A DNA stretch of 64,000 nucleotides, taken from contig JBAOIH010000004.1 of assembly GCA_037045645.1 (NCBI GenBank), positions 434,001-498,000 on the forward strand, written 5' to 3'. The stretch comes from Nocardioides sp. GTDB lineage: Bacteria; Actinomycetota; Actinomycetes; Propionibacteriales; Nocardioidaceae. Positions 55,585-63,930 of this stretch are shown here, piece after piece. A program made the position numbers and the translations under genes. The notes below the pieces were generated by a model. The model made no database searches and was not told where the DNA came from. It saw nothing but the letters and a program-made list of their open reading frames with translations. The first letter of the stretch is position 1; each line of letters begins with the position of its first letter.

Positions 55585-56586
55585 GTGCGCGAGATCGTGG
55601 TCTTCACCGGCAGCGCCCACCGGCGCCTGGCGCGAGACATCTGCACCGAACTGGGCGTCGAACTCGCCGCGGTCGAGATCAGCAGATTCAGCAACGACTG
55701 CTTGCAGGCACAGTTGCAGGCGAACTGCCGCCAGCGCGATGTCTACGTCGTCCAGCCGCTGGTGCCGCCGACCCAGGAGCACCTGATGGAGTTGCTGCTG
55801 ATGATCGACGCCGCGCGTGGTGCCAGCGCGGACAAGATCACGGCCGTGATCCCGCACTATGCGTACGCCCGCTCGGACAAGAAGGACGCCAGTCGCATCT
55901 CGCTCGGGGGGCGTCTGGTGGCCGACCTGTTGCAGGCCTCGGGCGTGCATCGCGTGATCACCATGACGCTGCATGCGCCGCAGGTGCACGGCTTCTTCTC
56001 GGTGCCGGTGGACCAACTCACCGCGCTCGGCGTGCTGGCTGAGCACTACCTGGACCAGGACCTGTCCGATTGTGTGGTGGTGTCGCCCGACCTGGGAAAC
56101 GCCAAGACCGCCACTCAGTTCGCGCGCCTGCTGGGCCTGCCCGTCGCGGCGGGATCAAAGCGCCGCCTGGCCGACGATCGGGTGGTGATCGATTCGATCG
56201 TCGGGGATGTCCGCGGCAAGCGGGCGATCGTGCTCGACGACGAGATCGCCACCGGTGGCTCGATCGTCGAACTGCTCGACCGGCTGCGCGACGAGGGCTG
56301 CACCAGCGCCTCGGTGGCGTGTACGCATGGCCTGTTCGTGGGCAAGGCCGTCGAGCGGTTGCGCGACCACCCGATGATTACGGAGGTCGTCACGACCGAC
56401 ACCGTCCCGGCGCCGCTCGACTGGCCCGAGCTCAAGGTGCGGTCGGTCGCTGCTCTGTTCGGTCAGGCGATCGCGCGGGTGCACGCGGGCGAGTCGATCA
56501 GCAGCCTCTTCGACGGTGTGGACCCCTCATTGGGCCCGCCCCAGCCCAAGCTTCTGGGACTGATCAGGGAGCCTCGAAGACGTTGA
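55585..56586 (+). CDS. ribose-phosphate diphosphokinase family protein (PRPP synthetase)
   Basis: A 333-residue protein of the Prs family that makes PRPP from ribose 5-phosphate and ATP. VFTGSAHRRLARDICTELGV, SRFSNDCLQAQLQANCRQRDVYVVQPLVPPTQEHLMELLLMIDAARGASADKITAVIPHYAYARSDKKD, TLHAPQVHGFFSVPVDQLTA and VLDDEIATGGSIVELLDRL are the conserved blocks. Several positions differ from canonical PrsA, so this may be a paralogue. The start is the GTG at 55585. PRPP is also the co-substrate of PncB. It is convergent with and overlaps the phosphatase gene by 23 bases. Confidence 0.82.
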   Translation: MREIVVFTGSAHRRLARDICTELGVELAAVEISRFSNDCLQAQLQANCRQRDVYVVQPLVPPTQEHLMELLLMIDAARGASADKITAVIPHYAYARSDKKDASRISLGGRLVADLLQASGVHRVITMTLHAPQVHGFFSVPVDQLTALGVLAEHYLDQDLSDCVVVSPDLGNAKTATQFARLLGLPVAAGSKRRLADDRVVIDSIVGDVRGKRAIVLDDEIATGGSIVELLDRLRDEGCTSASVACTHGLFVGKAVERLRDHPMITEVVTTDTVPAPLDWPELKVRSVAALFGQAIARVHAGESISSLFDGVDPSLGPPQPKLLGLIREPRRR

Positions 56587-57610
56587 GGTCCTGCTTGACG
56601 TTGAGCTGACTGCCCTTGATGGCAGGCAGCCCGAGCGCCTGCAACGCCAGGTTGGCGACCATGGTGTTGCGCACAGGTTGGCGGGTGGGACCGTACGACG
56701 GCCGTCGTGTGCCCGGATCACGATTGGCGGGACTGATCTCATAGAGGTCGGCGCCCCGCGGGACGTCGGGGCCGCGTACGAGGAACGGGATGCGGTAGTT
56801 GGCCAAGCGATCCGCCTGCCCGTGCAGTCTGCCCACACCGCCGTGGTCGGCGGTCACGATGACCAGGGTGTCGTCGACCTCGTCGGCCTCCTTGAGCGCC
56901 TCGAGGATGATGCCGAGGTTGGTGTCGGCGGCTCGTACGGCGCGAAGGTAGGGCCTGCTCATCCACCCGCGCGCGTGCCCGGCCACGTCCGGCCCACTGA
57001 GGTGGACGAAGGTGAAGTCGCGGTCGGTCCGGATGAGGTCCAGGGCGACGTCGTCGGCCAGTGCACGGTTGTCCAACTCGATCGTGGTGTTCTTGAGCCC
57101 GGCAGGCCACGAACGCTGCCACAGCGAGAACTTCGTCTTCGACGCGAACAGCGCGGTCGTAAGCTCCGCCGCGATCACATCGGAGAACACCGAGCCGACC
57201 GGTCCGCCCGCCGCGGCCTGGACCGTGGCCGGCGTCGGGCGGTCGTCGTTCCAGGTGACCCCGTGGCCACCGTCGGCGGCGTTGATCCGGCGACTGGTGA
57301 CCATGCCGGTGTGATTGGGCAGGGTCACCGTCATCTCGTACGACGTGCGCGCGTTGAGCGTCGACGCCCCTTGGCGGCGCAGCCGGTGCAGCACGGGAGT
57401 GCCTTTGCGCCCCAACTTGTCCAGGGCGAGCGGGTTGAGACCATCGATGCTCACGACGAGAACCTGATCGACTCCGTGCGGGCCGGGCGCGAGCGCGGAC
57501 TTGGCGGAGGCGGGAGTGGTCGGGGGCGTGCTCCCACACGCGAAACTGAGCATGGTGAGCACGAGCAGGGCACACACCCTGGACAACAGTTGACGCGTAC
57601 GACTCACCAT
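56564..57610 (-). CDS. alkaline-phosphatase/nucleotide pyrophosphatase-fold lipoprotein
   Basis: A 348-residue exported enzyme. The start is the ATG at 57610, with lipoprotein signal LLVLTMLSFACG. The metal site appears in VLVVSIDGLNPLALDKL, SYEMTVTLPNHTGMVTSR gives the threonine nucleophile region, and VHLSGPDVAGHARGW with TADHGGVG complete the phosphodiesterase-like core. It probably hydrolyses nucleotide or phospholipid esters outside the cell. As sequenced, the frame also runs upstream into the IS1380 transposase without a stop, because the element inserted 11 bases before this start. The fused frame of 862 codons is an artefact, not a real fusion protein. Confidence 0.8.
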   Translation of the reverse strand: MVSRTRQLLSRVCALLVLTMLSFACGSTPPTTPASAKSALAPGPHGVDQVLVVSIDGLNPLALDKLGRKGTPVLHRLRRQGASTLNARTSYEMTVTLPNHTGMVTSRRINAADGGHGVTWNDDRPTPATVQAAAGGPVGSVFSDVIAAELTTALFASKTKFSLWQRSWPAGLKNTTIELDNRALADDVALDLIRTDRDFTFVHLSGPDVAGHARGWMSRPYLRAVRAADTNLGIILEALKEADEVDDTLVIVTADHGGVGRLHGQADRLANYRIPFLVRGPDVPRGADLYEISPANRDPGTRRPSYGPTRQPVRNTMVANLALQALGLPAIKGSQLNVKQDLNVFEAP

Positions 57611-57624
57611 GGCGCCCACACTAG

Positions 57625-59272
57625 CCTCGACGTTTCGTGAGCCCTGCTGAGCAGCTGGTTCTCGATGGAAGCCGGCCGGGTTGGATGAAGGGCGTGTCTG
57701 GCCCCCGGCGCTGTGGCCGCCGGTTCTCCGGTTCCTGGTCGATGGGTTGGGGGTCTTGGCCGTCAGGCGGTGTGGAGCGTGGTCCAGCCGGTGTCGATGA
57801 GCTCGGCTCCAGGGCCAGTCCCTGGGGAGTCGTAGGCGTCTTCGGCGGCCGGTGCGGATGATGCGTCCGGCGACGGCGAGGAGCCGGAAGCGGAGTCGTT
57901 TGGGCTCCCACCGCCGGGCGGGTTCATGCTCGTCGAAGGCGAGGGTCTGGGTCCAGGCGAGGAGATCGGCGGCGAGTGCGACGACCTCGAGCCAGATTCG
58001 GTTCTTGGCGTAGTCGTGGAAGGGAAGGTTCCGCAGCCCGGTGTCTTTCAGGCCGCGGATCCGGTCCTCGCAGCGGGCGCGTTGGCGGTGGCGGACCTCG
58101 AGCGCGGCCAGGGTCCAGCCGGGCCCTTTGGTGTTGGTCGCGAAGCAGGTGATGCGCCACCCGTTGTGGTCGGTTAGTCGCAGCTGGGCGCCGGGGTGGG
58201 GGCGTTCGCGGCGGGCGATGACCCGCATCCCGAGCGGCCAGTCCTTCGGGCCGGGGCGGCTGGACCGTGTCGGGGTCGGCATCCAGGCAGTGAGCTCGGC
58301 GACCTGAGCGCCGTCGCGAGGCTCACCGTCACCATCGACCGCGGATCGCCAGGCTTGTTCGGGGATGGCTTCGATGGCTGCTTTGACGGTGTCTTGGGCC
58401 TGGAAACCGATCGAGTACTCCAGACCGGCGTCGGTGATGTGGTGGAGGAACACCTTCGAGCAGGCGCCGGTATCGGCGCGGACCAGCACCTGCTGTTGCT
58501 CGCCATCGGGGAGCTGGGCCAGCGCGGCCTCGAGCGTGGCGAGGTGGTCCGCGCTATTCCAGGGCGAGGCCTTCCCGGGCCGCAGATCGATCGCCAGCGG
58601 TTCGCCGGTGCCGTGCTGGCCGTGGTCGACGAAGGTGCACATCGGGGCGAACCCGAACCCGCGCTTGAAGGTCGGCTCGGCGCCTTCCTTGTCCGAGTGC
58701 GCGGTGACCAGGGTGGCGTCGATGTCCACGATCACCTGACTACCCGGCGTACCGGCCAGCGGGCGACGGCGTGCCCAGACCGCCGCGCGCGCCTGGGCCC
58801 GCACGTCCCGGATCGCGGCCACCGCGTCGTCCACGTCCGCAGCGAGGGCTGCAAAGACCCGCGAGACGGTCGGGTCGGAAGCGACCGCCCCGAACAACTC
58901 GGGCTGGGCACGGATCACGGCGACATCGGCAAGACAATCCCCGCCAAGCGCGACCGCGGTCGCCACGTCGAGCAAGACCTTGCCCGGGTCATGCTCAGCC
59001 CGTGCTGGGCGCCACGGCGCAAGCGCCCGGGAGAGTCCCCGGCCCAGGCCGGTGACACCGGACGCCTCCTTGAGCAGCAGCGCCCCGCAGGAGGAGATCA
59101 GCGACTCGCGGACGGGATCGAGAACCAGATTGGGGACACGGCTACGCTTCACCTACGGAGTGCCTTTCCGCTAGCGATTCTTGGACTGTCGCAAGAACAA
59201 GAATCCCAAGCAGGACAGGCACTTCCGTGCTTTCAGCCCCGGTGTCGCCAGATCACTCGTGAAATCCCGAGG
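57625..59272 (-). mobile_element. IS1380-family insertion sequence, 1,648 bp
   Basis: The ends are imperfect inverted repeats starting CCTCG (left CCTCGACGTTTCGTGAG, right, read inward, CCTCGGGATTTCACGAG). They are flanked by a 4-bp direct repeat, CTAG, at 57621-57624 and 59273-59276, the target duplication size expected for the family. Inside is one transposase gene on the minus strand. The element lies between murI and the phosphatase gene, in their divergent promoter region. Length and structure are typical of IS1380. Confidence 0.88.
57763..59152 (-). CDS. IS1380-family transposase (likely frameshift near C-terminus)
   Basis: About 460 residues. The DDE-type transposase is seen from VIVDIDATLVTAHSDKEGAEPTFKRGFGFAP (catalytic Asp residues), the middle VLVRADTGACSKVFLHHI, and the C-terminal CEDRIRGLKDTGLRNLPFHDYAKNRIWLEVVALAADLLAWTQ with the conserved Glu region. 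The start is the GTG at 59152. Near 57815, after RDWPW, the frame probably slips. In the other frame the protein ends AELIDTGWTTLHTA and stops at 57763-57765. As sequenced it continues into the downstream phosphatase gene. Because of the slip it is uncertain whether the copy is active. Confidence 0.8.
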
Positions 59273-59366
59273 CTAGGCCGTGTAGTTCACGTGGCGCGGA
59301 ACGGCGTGACCACGATCTCGCATCCGTCGACACGCGCGAGCGCAGATCGGGCCCTAGGCTTGGGGG

Positions 59367-60186
59367 ATGCCCGCCACCCACGATCCGGAGTCGCCGATCG
59401 GCATCTTCGAACTCTGGGTTCGGTGGCCTGACGGTGGCGCGATCGGTGATCGACCAGTTGCCGCACGAGTCGATCGTCTATGTCGGCGACACGGCGCGAC
59501 AGCCCTATGGTCCGCGCCCGATCGGGCAGGTGCGGGAGTACGCCCTCGAGTGTGTCGATCACCTCGTCGAGCGCGGAGTGAAGGCCGTGGTCATCGCGTG
59601 CAACTCCGCCTCGTCGGCGATGCTGCGTGATGCCCGCGAACGTTACGACGTGCCCGTCATCGAGGTGATCCTGCCCGCCGCCCGCCGCGCGGTCGCGGCC
59701 ACTCGCCACGGTCGGATCGGGGTCATCGGTACGCAAGCGACCGTGGACTCGATGTCGTACGAGGACGCGTTCGCCGCAGCTCCGCACCTCACGGTCACGA
59801 CCCGGGCATGTCCGCGCTTCGTCGACTTCGTGGAAGCGGGGGTGACCGGTGGTGACGAACTCCTGGCCGTCGCCCACGAATACCTCGACCCGCTCACCGA
59901 GGCCGGGGTCGACACCTTGATCCTCGGCTGCACGCACTATCCACTGCTTACCGGCGTCATCTCCTATGTGATGGGGGAGCAGGTCACGCTGGTGTCCTCG
60001 GCGGAGGAGTGCGCCAAGGACGTCTACCGGACCCTGGCACGGCACCAGTTGATGCGCCACGAGGGTGACCCGGCGTACGAGTTCGTCACCACCGGCGAGC
60101 CCGATGCGTTCTCGGCGACCGGTCGGCGTTTCCTCGGCCCCGAGTTGGCGTTCGCGTCCCAGTTCGCCGCGGGGGTGGCGCGATGA
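59367..60186 (+). CDS. murI: glutamate racemase (one frameshift as sequenced)
   Basis: About 272 residues. It makes D-glutamate for peptidoglycan. PIGIFDSGFGGLTVARSVIDQLP is obtained by removing one A near 59410. As written, the frame changes right at IGIF. The catalytic Cys pair is intact: VIACNSASS near residue 77 and LGCTHYPLL near residue 190. murI is essential in most bacteria, so this single extra base is best read as an assembly error. The start is the ATG at 59367, 91 bases past the IS. The stop overlaps the MBL gene start. Confidence 0.9.
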
Positions 60187-60941
60187 GGCTGACGGTGGTG
60201 GGCTGCTCAGGGTCGTACGCCGGGCCTGCCTCGCCCGCCTCGTGCTATCTGGTGGAACAGGAGCACGCCGGACGGACGTGGCGCCTCGTGCTCGACCTCG
60301 GCAACGGCGCCCTCGGCGCACTGCACCGCCATGCCGACCCGCTCGCGATCGACGCGGTCGCGCTGAGTCACCTGCACGCGGATCACTGCCTCGACTTCAC
60401 CGGCTACTACGTATTGCGCAAGTACCACCCCTCCGGGCCGCAGCCGCGTCTCACCGTCTGGGGCCCGCACGGCACCGCGGCGCGGCTCGCCCGGGCGTAC
60501 GACCTGCGGCCCGACCCCGGCATGACCGGCGAATTCGATTTCCGGGTCTATGGCGACGAGCCGATCGAGGTCGGTCCCTTCTCGATCCAGGCCTTCCAGG
60601 TCGCCCATCCCGTCCCGGCGTACGCCCTGCGCGTCACCGCCGGCGGCCGCACCCTGGCCTATTCAGGTGACAGCGGCGTCTGCGAGGGACTCGACGCTGC
60701 CGCGCGGGAGTGTGATCTGTTCTTGTGCGAGGCGTCCTTCCGGGAGCGCGACGACAATCCCCCCGATCTGCACCTCACCGGTCGCGAGGCTGCTGCGACG
60801 GCGACCGCGGCACGGGCCAAGCGGCTGCTGCTGACCCATGTGCCCGCCTGGCACGACGCTGAGGAGATCCTCGCCGAGGCGCGCCCGCACTTCGTCGGCC
60901 CGCTGGCGTTGGCCCAGCCGGGGGAGTCCTACGACCTCTGA
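60183..60941 (+). CDS. MBL-fold metallohydrolase (Rv1339-like)
   Basis: A 252-residue metallo-beta-lactamase-fold enzyme. The zinc motif SHLHADHCLDF, LAYSGDSG and the final LLLTHVPAWHD are present. The mycobacterial neighbour of murI, Rv1339, is an atypical cyclic nucleotide phosphodiesterase, and this is its likely counterpart by position and sequence. That substrate is inferred. The ATG overlaps the murI stop by four bases. A strong 27-bp palindrome follows directly after its stop. Confidence 0.85.
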   Translation: MRLTVVGCSGSYAGPASPASCYLVEQEHAGRTWRLVLDLGNGALGALHRHADPLAIDAVALSHLHADHCLDFTGYYVLRKYHPSGPQPRLTVWGPHGTAARLARAYDLRPDPGMTGEFDFRVYGDEPIEVGPFSIQAFQVAHPVPAYALRVTAGGRTLAYSGDSGVCEGLDAAARECDLFLCEASFRERDDNPPDLHLTGREAAATATAARAKRLLLTHVPAWHDAEEILAEARPHFVGPLALAQPGESYDL

Positions 60942-61009
60942 GGGGTAGTCCAGTGCGAAATGGTCGTGAATTAGCGTTCGCGACGACCATTTCGCACTGG
61001 ACTACCCCT
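60941..61009. terminator. 27-bp perfect palindrome between convergent genes
   Basis: Arms at 60941-60967 and 60983-61009 are exact complements over 27 bases (AGGGGTAGTCCAGTGCGAAA... and its complement), with a 15-base loop. It begins on the last base of the MBL gene stop and faces the convergent response regulator gene. It is most simply a two-way terminator without T-tract, or a mobile palindromic repeat. Confidence 0.7.
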
Positions 61010-61144
61010 CGCTGCGCTCGGCGTACCTCCGGCTCACTCCTCAGACCAGGCCGGTGCTGGATTCGGCCCGGTCCTGCGGGGCTCGCCTCCGGCACGCCTC
61101 GCTGCGCTCGGCCTACCTCCGGCTCACTCCTCAGACCAGGCCGG
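61007..61144. repeat. direct repeat of the response regulator 3' end
   Basis: A 48-base segment at 61007-61054 recurs at 61097-61144 with one mismatch (47/48 identical). The second copy includes the last codons and stop of the minus-strand response regulator gene. The first copy lies downstream in non-coding sequence. Confidence 0.75.
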
Positions 61145-61781
61145 CGTCGTGCACGATCATGGCGATCTGGACCCGATTGGTCACGTCGAGTTTCTCGAAG
61201 AGCCGCGACACGTGCGCCTTGACCGTCGGCACCGACAAGAACAGGTCGCTGGCGATCTCGGCATTGGTCTTGCCGTGACCGACCGCGATGGCGACCTCGC
61301 GCTCGCGTGCGGTGAGGGAGTCGAGACGTTCGACAGCCGAATGGGTACGTGAGCTGCCGGTAATCGAGCGCACGTGTTCGACCACGGCCAGGGTCGCGGT
61401 CGGGGCCAGCACGGCCTCGCCCGAGGCGACCTTGACGATGGCGTCGATGATCCCTTCCGGAGGCGTGTCCTTGAGCAGGAAGCCGTCGGCACCGGCGGCG
61501 AGCGCGTCGAGGACGTAGTCGTCGGCCTGATAGGTGGTCAGCACCAACACGCGTGGCGGGTCCGGTTGGGAGTGCAGTTGCGCGGTCGCATCGATCCCGT
61601 TGAGCAGGGGCATCCGAATGTCCATGAGCACGACGTCGGGACGCTGCTCGCGCGCCATGCGTACGCCCTGCGCGCCGTCGGGGGCCTGGCCGACCACCGT
61701 GATCCCGTCCTGCCCACCCAGCATCATCGACAAGGCGGAGCGCACCAAGGGGTCGTCGTCGACGAGGAGCACTCGGATCAT
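61131..61781 (-). CDS. NarL/FixJ-family response regulator
   Basis: A 216-residue two-component regulator. The receiver domain (MIRVLLVDDDPLVRSALSMMLGG) has its phospho-acceptor Asp in VVLMDIRMPLLNG, Thr in VLTTYQADDY and Lys in FLLKDTPPE. The C-terminal LuxR-type helix-turn-helix is LTAREREVAIAVGHGKTNAEIASDLFLSVPTVKAHVSRLFEKLDVTNRVQIAM. The start is the ATG at 61781, overlapping the histidine kinase stop by four bases. It probably controls the divergent ABC transporter genes. Confidence 0.92.
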   Translation of the reverse strand: MIRVLLVDDDPLVRSALSMMLGGQDGITVVGQAPDGAQGVRMAREQRPDVVLMDIRMPLLNGIDATAQLHSQPDPPRVLVLTTYQADDYVLDALAAGADGFLLKDTPPEGIIDAIVKVASGEAVLAPTATLAVVEHVRSITGSSRTHSAVERLDSLTAREREVAIAVGHGKTNAEIASDLFLSVPTVKAHVSRLFEKLDVTNRVQIAMIVHDAGLV

Positions 61782-62971
61782 GTCCCCCACGGTAACCACC
61801 CTTCCAGCACGAACTGGCCTCCTTGCGACGTGTGGGTCAACCGCCCGCCGCTGAGTTGAGCCCGCTCACGCAACCCGATCAAGCCCAGGCGACTGCCCGA
61901 GGTGTCCGCCCGGCGGAAGCCCTCGGGGTTGGTCACCCGCACCGTGAGTCCGGATCCCGGGCCTCCGGTGACGGTGATCGAGACGCGCGAGCCGGGTGCG
62001 TGACGAGCCGCGTTGGTCAGTCCCTCCTGGACGATCCGATAGACCGCGCGGCCCAGGGGATCAGGCACGTCCGCCCCGTCCGTGGTGATGTCTTCGTTCA
62101 GGTGAACATTGGCTCCGGACCTACGCCAGTCGTCGACCATCGTGCGTACGTCCTGATAGGTCGGCTGCGGTGTGAGTTGCTGGCCGGAGGCCGGGTCGCG
62201 CAGGACACCGAGAACGCCGCGCAGATCGTCGATGGCGCTGGCTGCCGTGTGTTGCAAGGTGACGGCGACCTTGCGCAGGGCGTCGGCGTCAAGATCGGTA
62301 CGCACCGCCATCGCACCCGACAGCATCGACATCTGGGTGATGCGGTGCGCCAGCACGTCGTGCATCTCCCGCGCGATCCGAGCGCGCTCCTGTTCGCGCG
62401 CGCGTCCGATCCGCTCGTCGCGTTCGGCCTCGGCCTGCTCCGCGCGGCGACGCAACTGGAAGTACATCTCGCGGCGCGATCCGATGTAGAGGCCCCAGCC
62501 GATCTGGATCAGGACGAAGGCGACCGTGATCAAGAACGCCTCCCACTCCACGATCTCGCCGGCGTCGATGTGCTGATACTCCTTGAAGAACATCGAGGCG
62601 CTCAGGATCACCAGCGAGAGCGGGATGATCTCGCGGGGGTAGCGGCGGGTCGCGACGGAGACCGCGGCCAGCAAGGCCGGTCCACCGGCCAGCGCCGAGA
62701 CGCCGGCGGAGACGTTGAGGAGCAATGCGATCGAGAGTGGGAACCGGCGACGCCAGTTGACCAGAACGTACGCCGAGATGCCGACAGCGATGTCGATCCA
62801 GAAGCGGTAGCGCTGGTGCTGCCACTGGTCCTGGACCGCCCAGGACCAGAAGATCGAGCTCATCACGAGCATCCCGACCAGGCGCCAGAGGCGACCGGCC
62901 AGAGTGATCTCTGGCTGGTATTGCTCCGGAAGCGCGCGGTCCACGGCAGGGACTTTAGTTTCTCGTGACAC
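61778..62971 (-). CDS. membrane histidine kinase (HisKA_3, DesK/LiaS type)
   Basis: A 397-residue sensor kinase. It has about five or six membrane helices in the first 170 residues, then the dimerisation helix with phospho-acceptor His in ARIAREMHDVLAHRITQMSML. The ATPase domain has GLTNAARHAPGSRVSITV (N box), LTVRVTNPEGF, and SRLGLIGLRERAQLSGGRL (G box). It is cognate to the response regulator that follows. It is divergent from the ABC transporter gene, whose start is 42 bases beyond. Confidence 0.92.
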   Translation of the reverse strand: MSRETKVPAVDRALPEQYQPEITLAGRLWRLVGMLVMSSIFWSWAVQDQWQHQRYRFWIDIAVGISAYVLVNWRRRFPLSIALLLNVSAGVSALAGGPALLAAVSVATRRYPREIIPLSLVILSASMFFKEYQHIDAGEIVEWEAFLITVAFVLIQIGWGLYIGSRREMYFQLRRRAEQAEAERDERIGRAREQERARIAREMHDVLAHRITQMSMLSGAMAVRTDLDADALRKVAVTLQHTAASAIDDLRGVLGVLRDPASGQQLTPQPTYQDVRTMVDDWRRSGANVHLNEDITTDGADVPDPLGRAVYRIVQEGLTNAARHAPGSRVSITVTGGPGSGLTVRVTNPEGFRRADTSGSRLGLIGLRERAQLSGGRLTHTSQGGQFVLEGWLPWGT

Positions 62972-63012
62972 AGTCAGTGGTCACTTTGGTGGTCGCCACC
63001 TCACCCGTAAGA

Positions 63013-63930
63013 ATGGCTCGCGTGATTGTCGCGGAGGGATTGACCAAACGGTACGGCGAGTTCATCGCGGTCGATGAGGTGTCGTTCGAGTGTCGTCGCG
63101 GCGCGGTGACCGGCTTCCTGGGGCCTAACGGCGCCGGTAAGACGACCACGATGCGGATCATGGTCGGGCTTACCCCTGCCACCGGCGGCTCGGTGTCGAT
63201 CGGCGGACACGCGTACTGCGAGATCCCCAACCCGGGGCGGCACATCGGCGTCCTGCTCGACGCCTCGGCACAGCACGCCGGTCGTACCGGGCGGGAGGTG
63301 CTGTCGCTGGGCGCGCGGCTGATGGGTCTGCCGTCGAGCCGGGTCGAGGAGATGCTCGAGGTGGTGGGCCTGACGCCGCAGGAGGCCAAGCGGCGCGTAC
63401 GCAACTACAGCCTCGGGATGCGACAGCGCCTCGGCATCGCGCACGCGATGCTCGGCGATCCGTCCGTGCTGATCCTCGACGAGCCCGCGAACGGTCTCGA
63501 CCCGGCTGGCATCCGCTGGATGCGTGGCTTGTTGAAGGGGTACGCCGATCGCGGCGGCACCGTGCTGTTGTCCAGCCACCTGCTGCACGAGGTGGAGCAG
63601 GTCGCCGACGAGATGATCCTGATCGGCAATGGGCGGATCGTCGCGCAAGGCACCCGAACTCAACTCCTCGACGGCCGACAAGCAGAGGCGAGCTATGTCG
63701 ATTGTGTGGACAAGGCTGCCTTCGCGGCTGTTCTCGAAAGTGAAGGCATCTCGTGTCGCCCCCTCGACGGCGGCATCGAGGCGCAGGCGCCCGCCAGGCG
63801 GATCGGCGAGTTGGCGTTGAAACATGGCGTGGTGCTGTTGGAACTGAGGCACCTTGCCGCAGGACTCGAGGAGTTGTTCTTGGAACTCACCTCAGCAACC
63901 GCCCGCGAATCGGTGGAGGTCAGCGCATGA
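63013..63930 (+). CDS. ABC transporter ATP-binding protein
   Basis: A 305-residue ATPase of the drug/lantibiotic exporter type. Walker A GPNGAGKTT, Q-loop region LLDAS, signature YSLGMRQR and Walker B LILDEPANGLDP are present, with H-loop SSHLLHEVEQ. The C-terminal 90 residues form the usual extension of this class. I chose the ATG at 63013 (MARVIVAEGLTKRYG), not the upstream codon at 62965, which overlaps the histidine kinase gene. It probably exports a toxic compound with the permease encoded next, under the divergent two-component system. Confidence 0.9.
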   Translation: MARVIVAEGLTKRYGEFIAVDEVSFECRRGAVTGFLGPNGAGKTTTMRIMVGLTPATGGSVSIGGHAYCEIPNPGRHIGVLLDASAQHAGRTGREVLSLGARLMGLPSSRVEEMLEVVGLTPQEAKRRVRNYSLGMRQRLGIAHAMLGDPSVLILDEPANGLDPAGIRWMRGLLKGYADRGGTVLLSSHLLHEVEQVADEMILIGNGRIVAQGTRTQLLDGRQAEASYVDCVDKAAFAAVLESEGISCRPLDGGIEAQAPARRIGELALKHGVVLLELRHLAAGLEELFLELTSATARESVEVSA

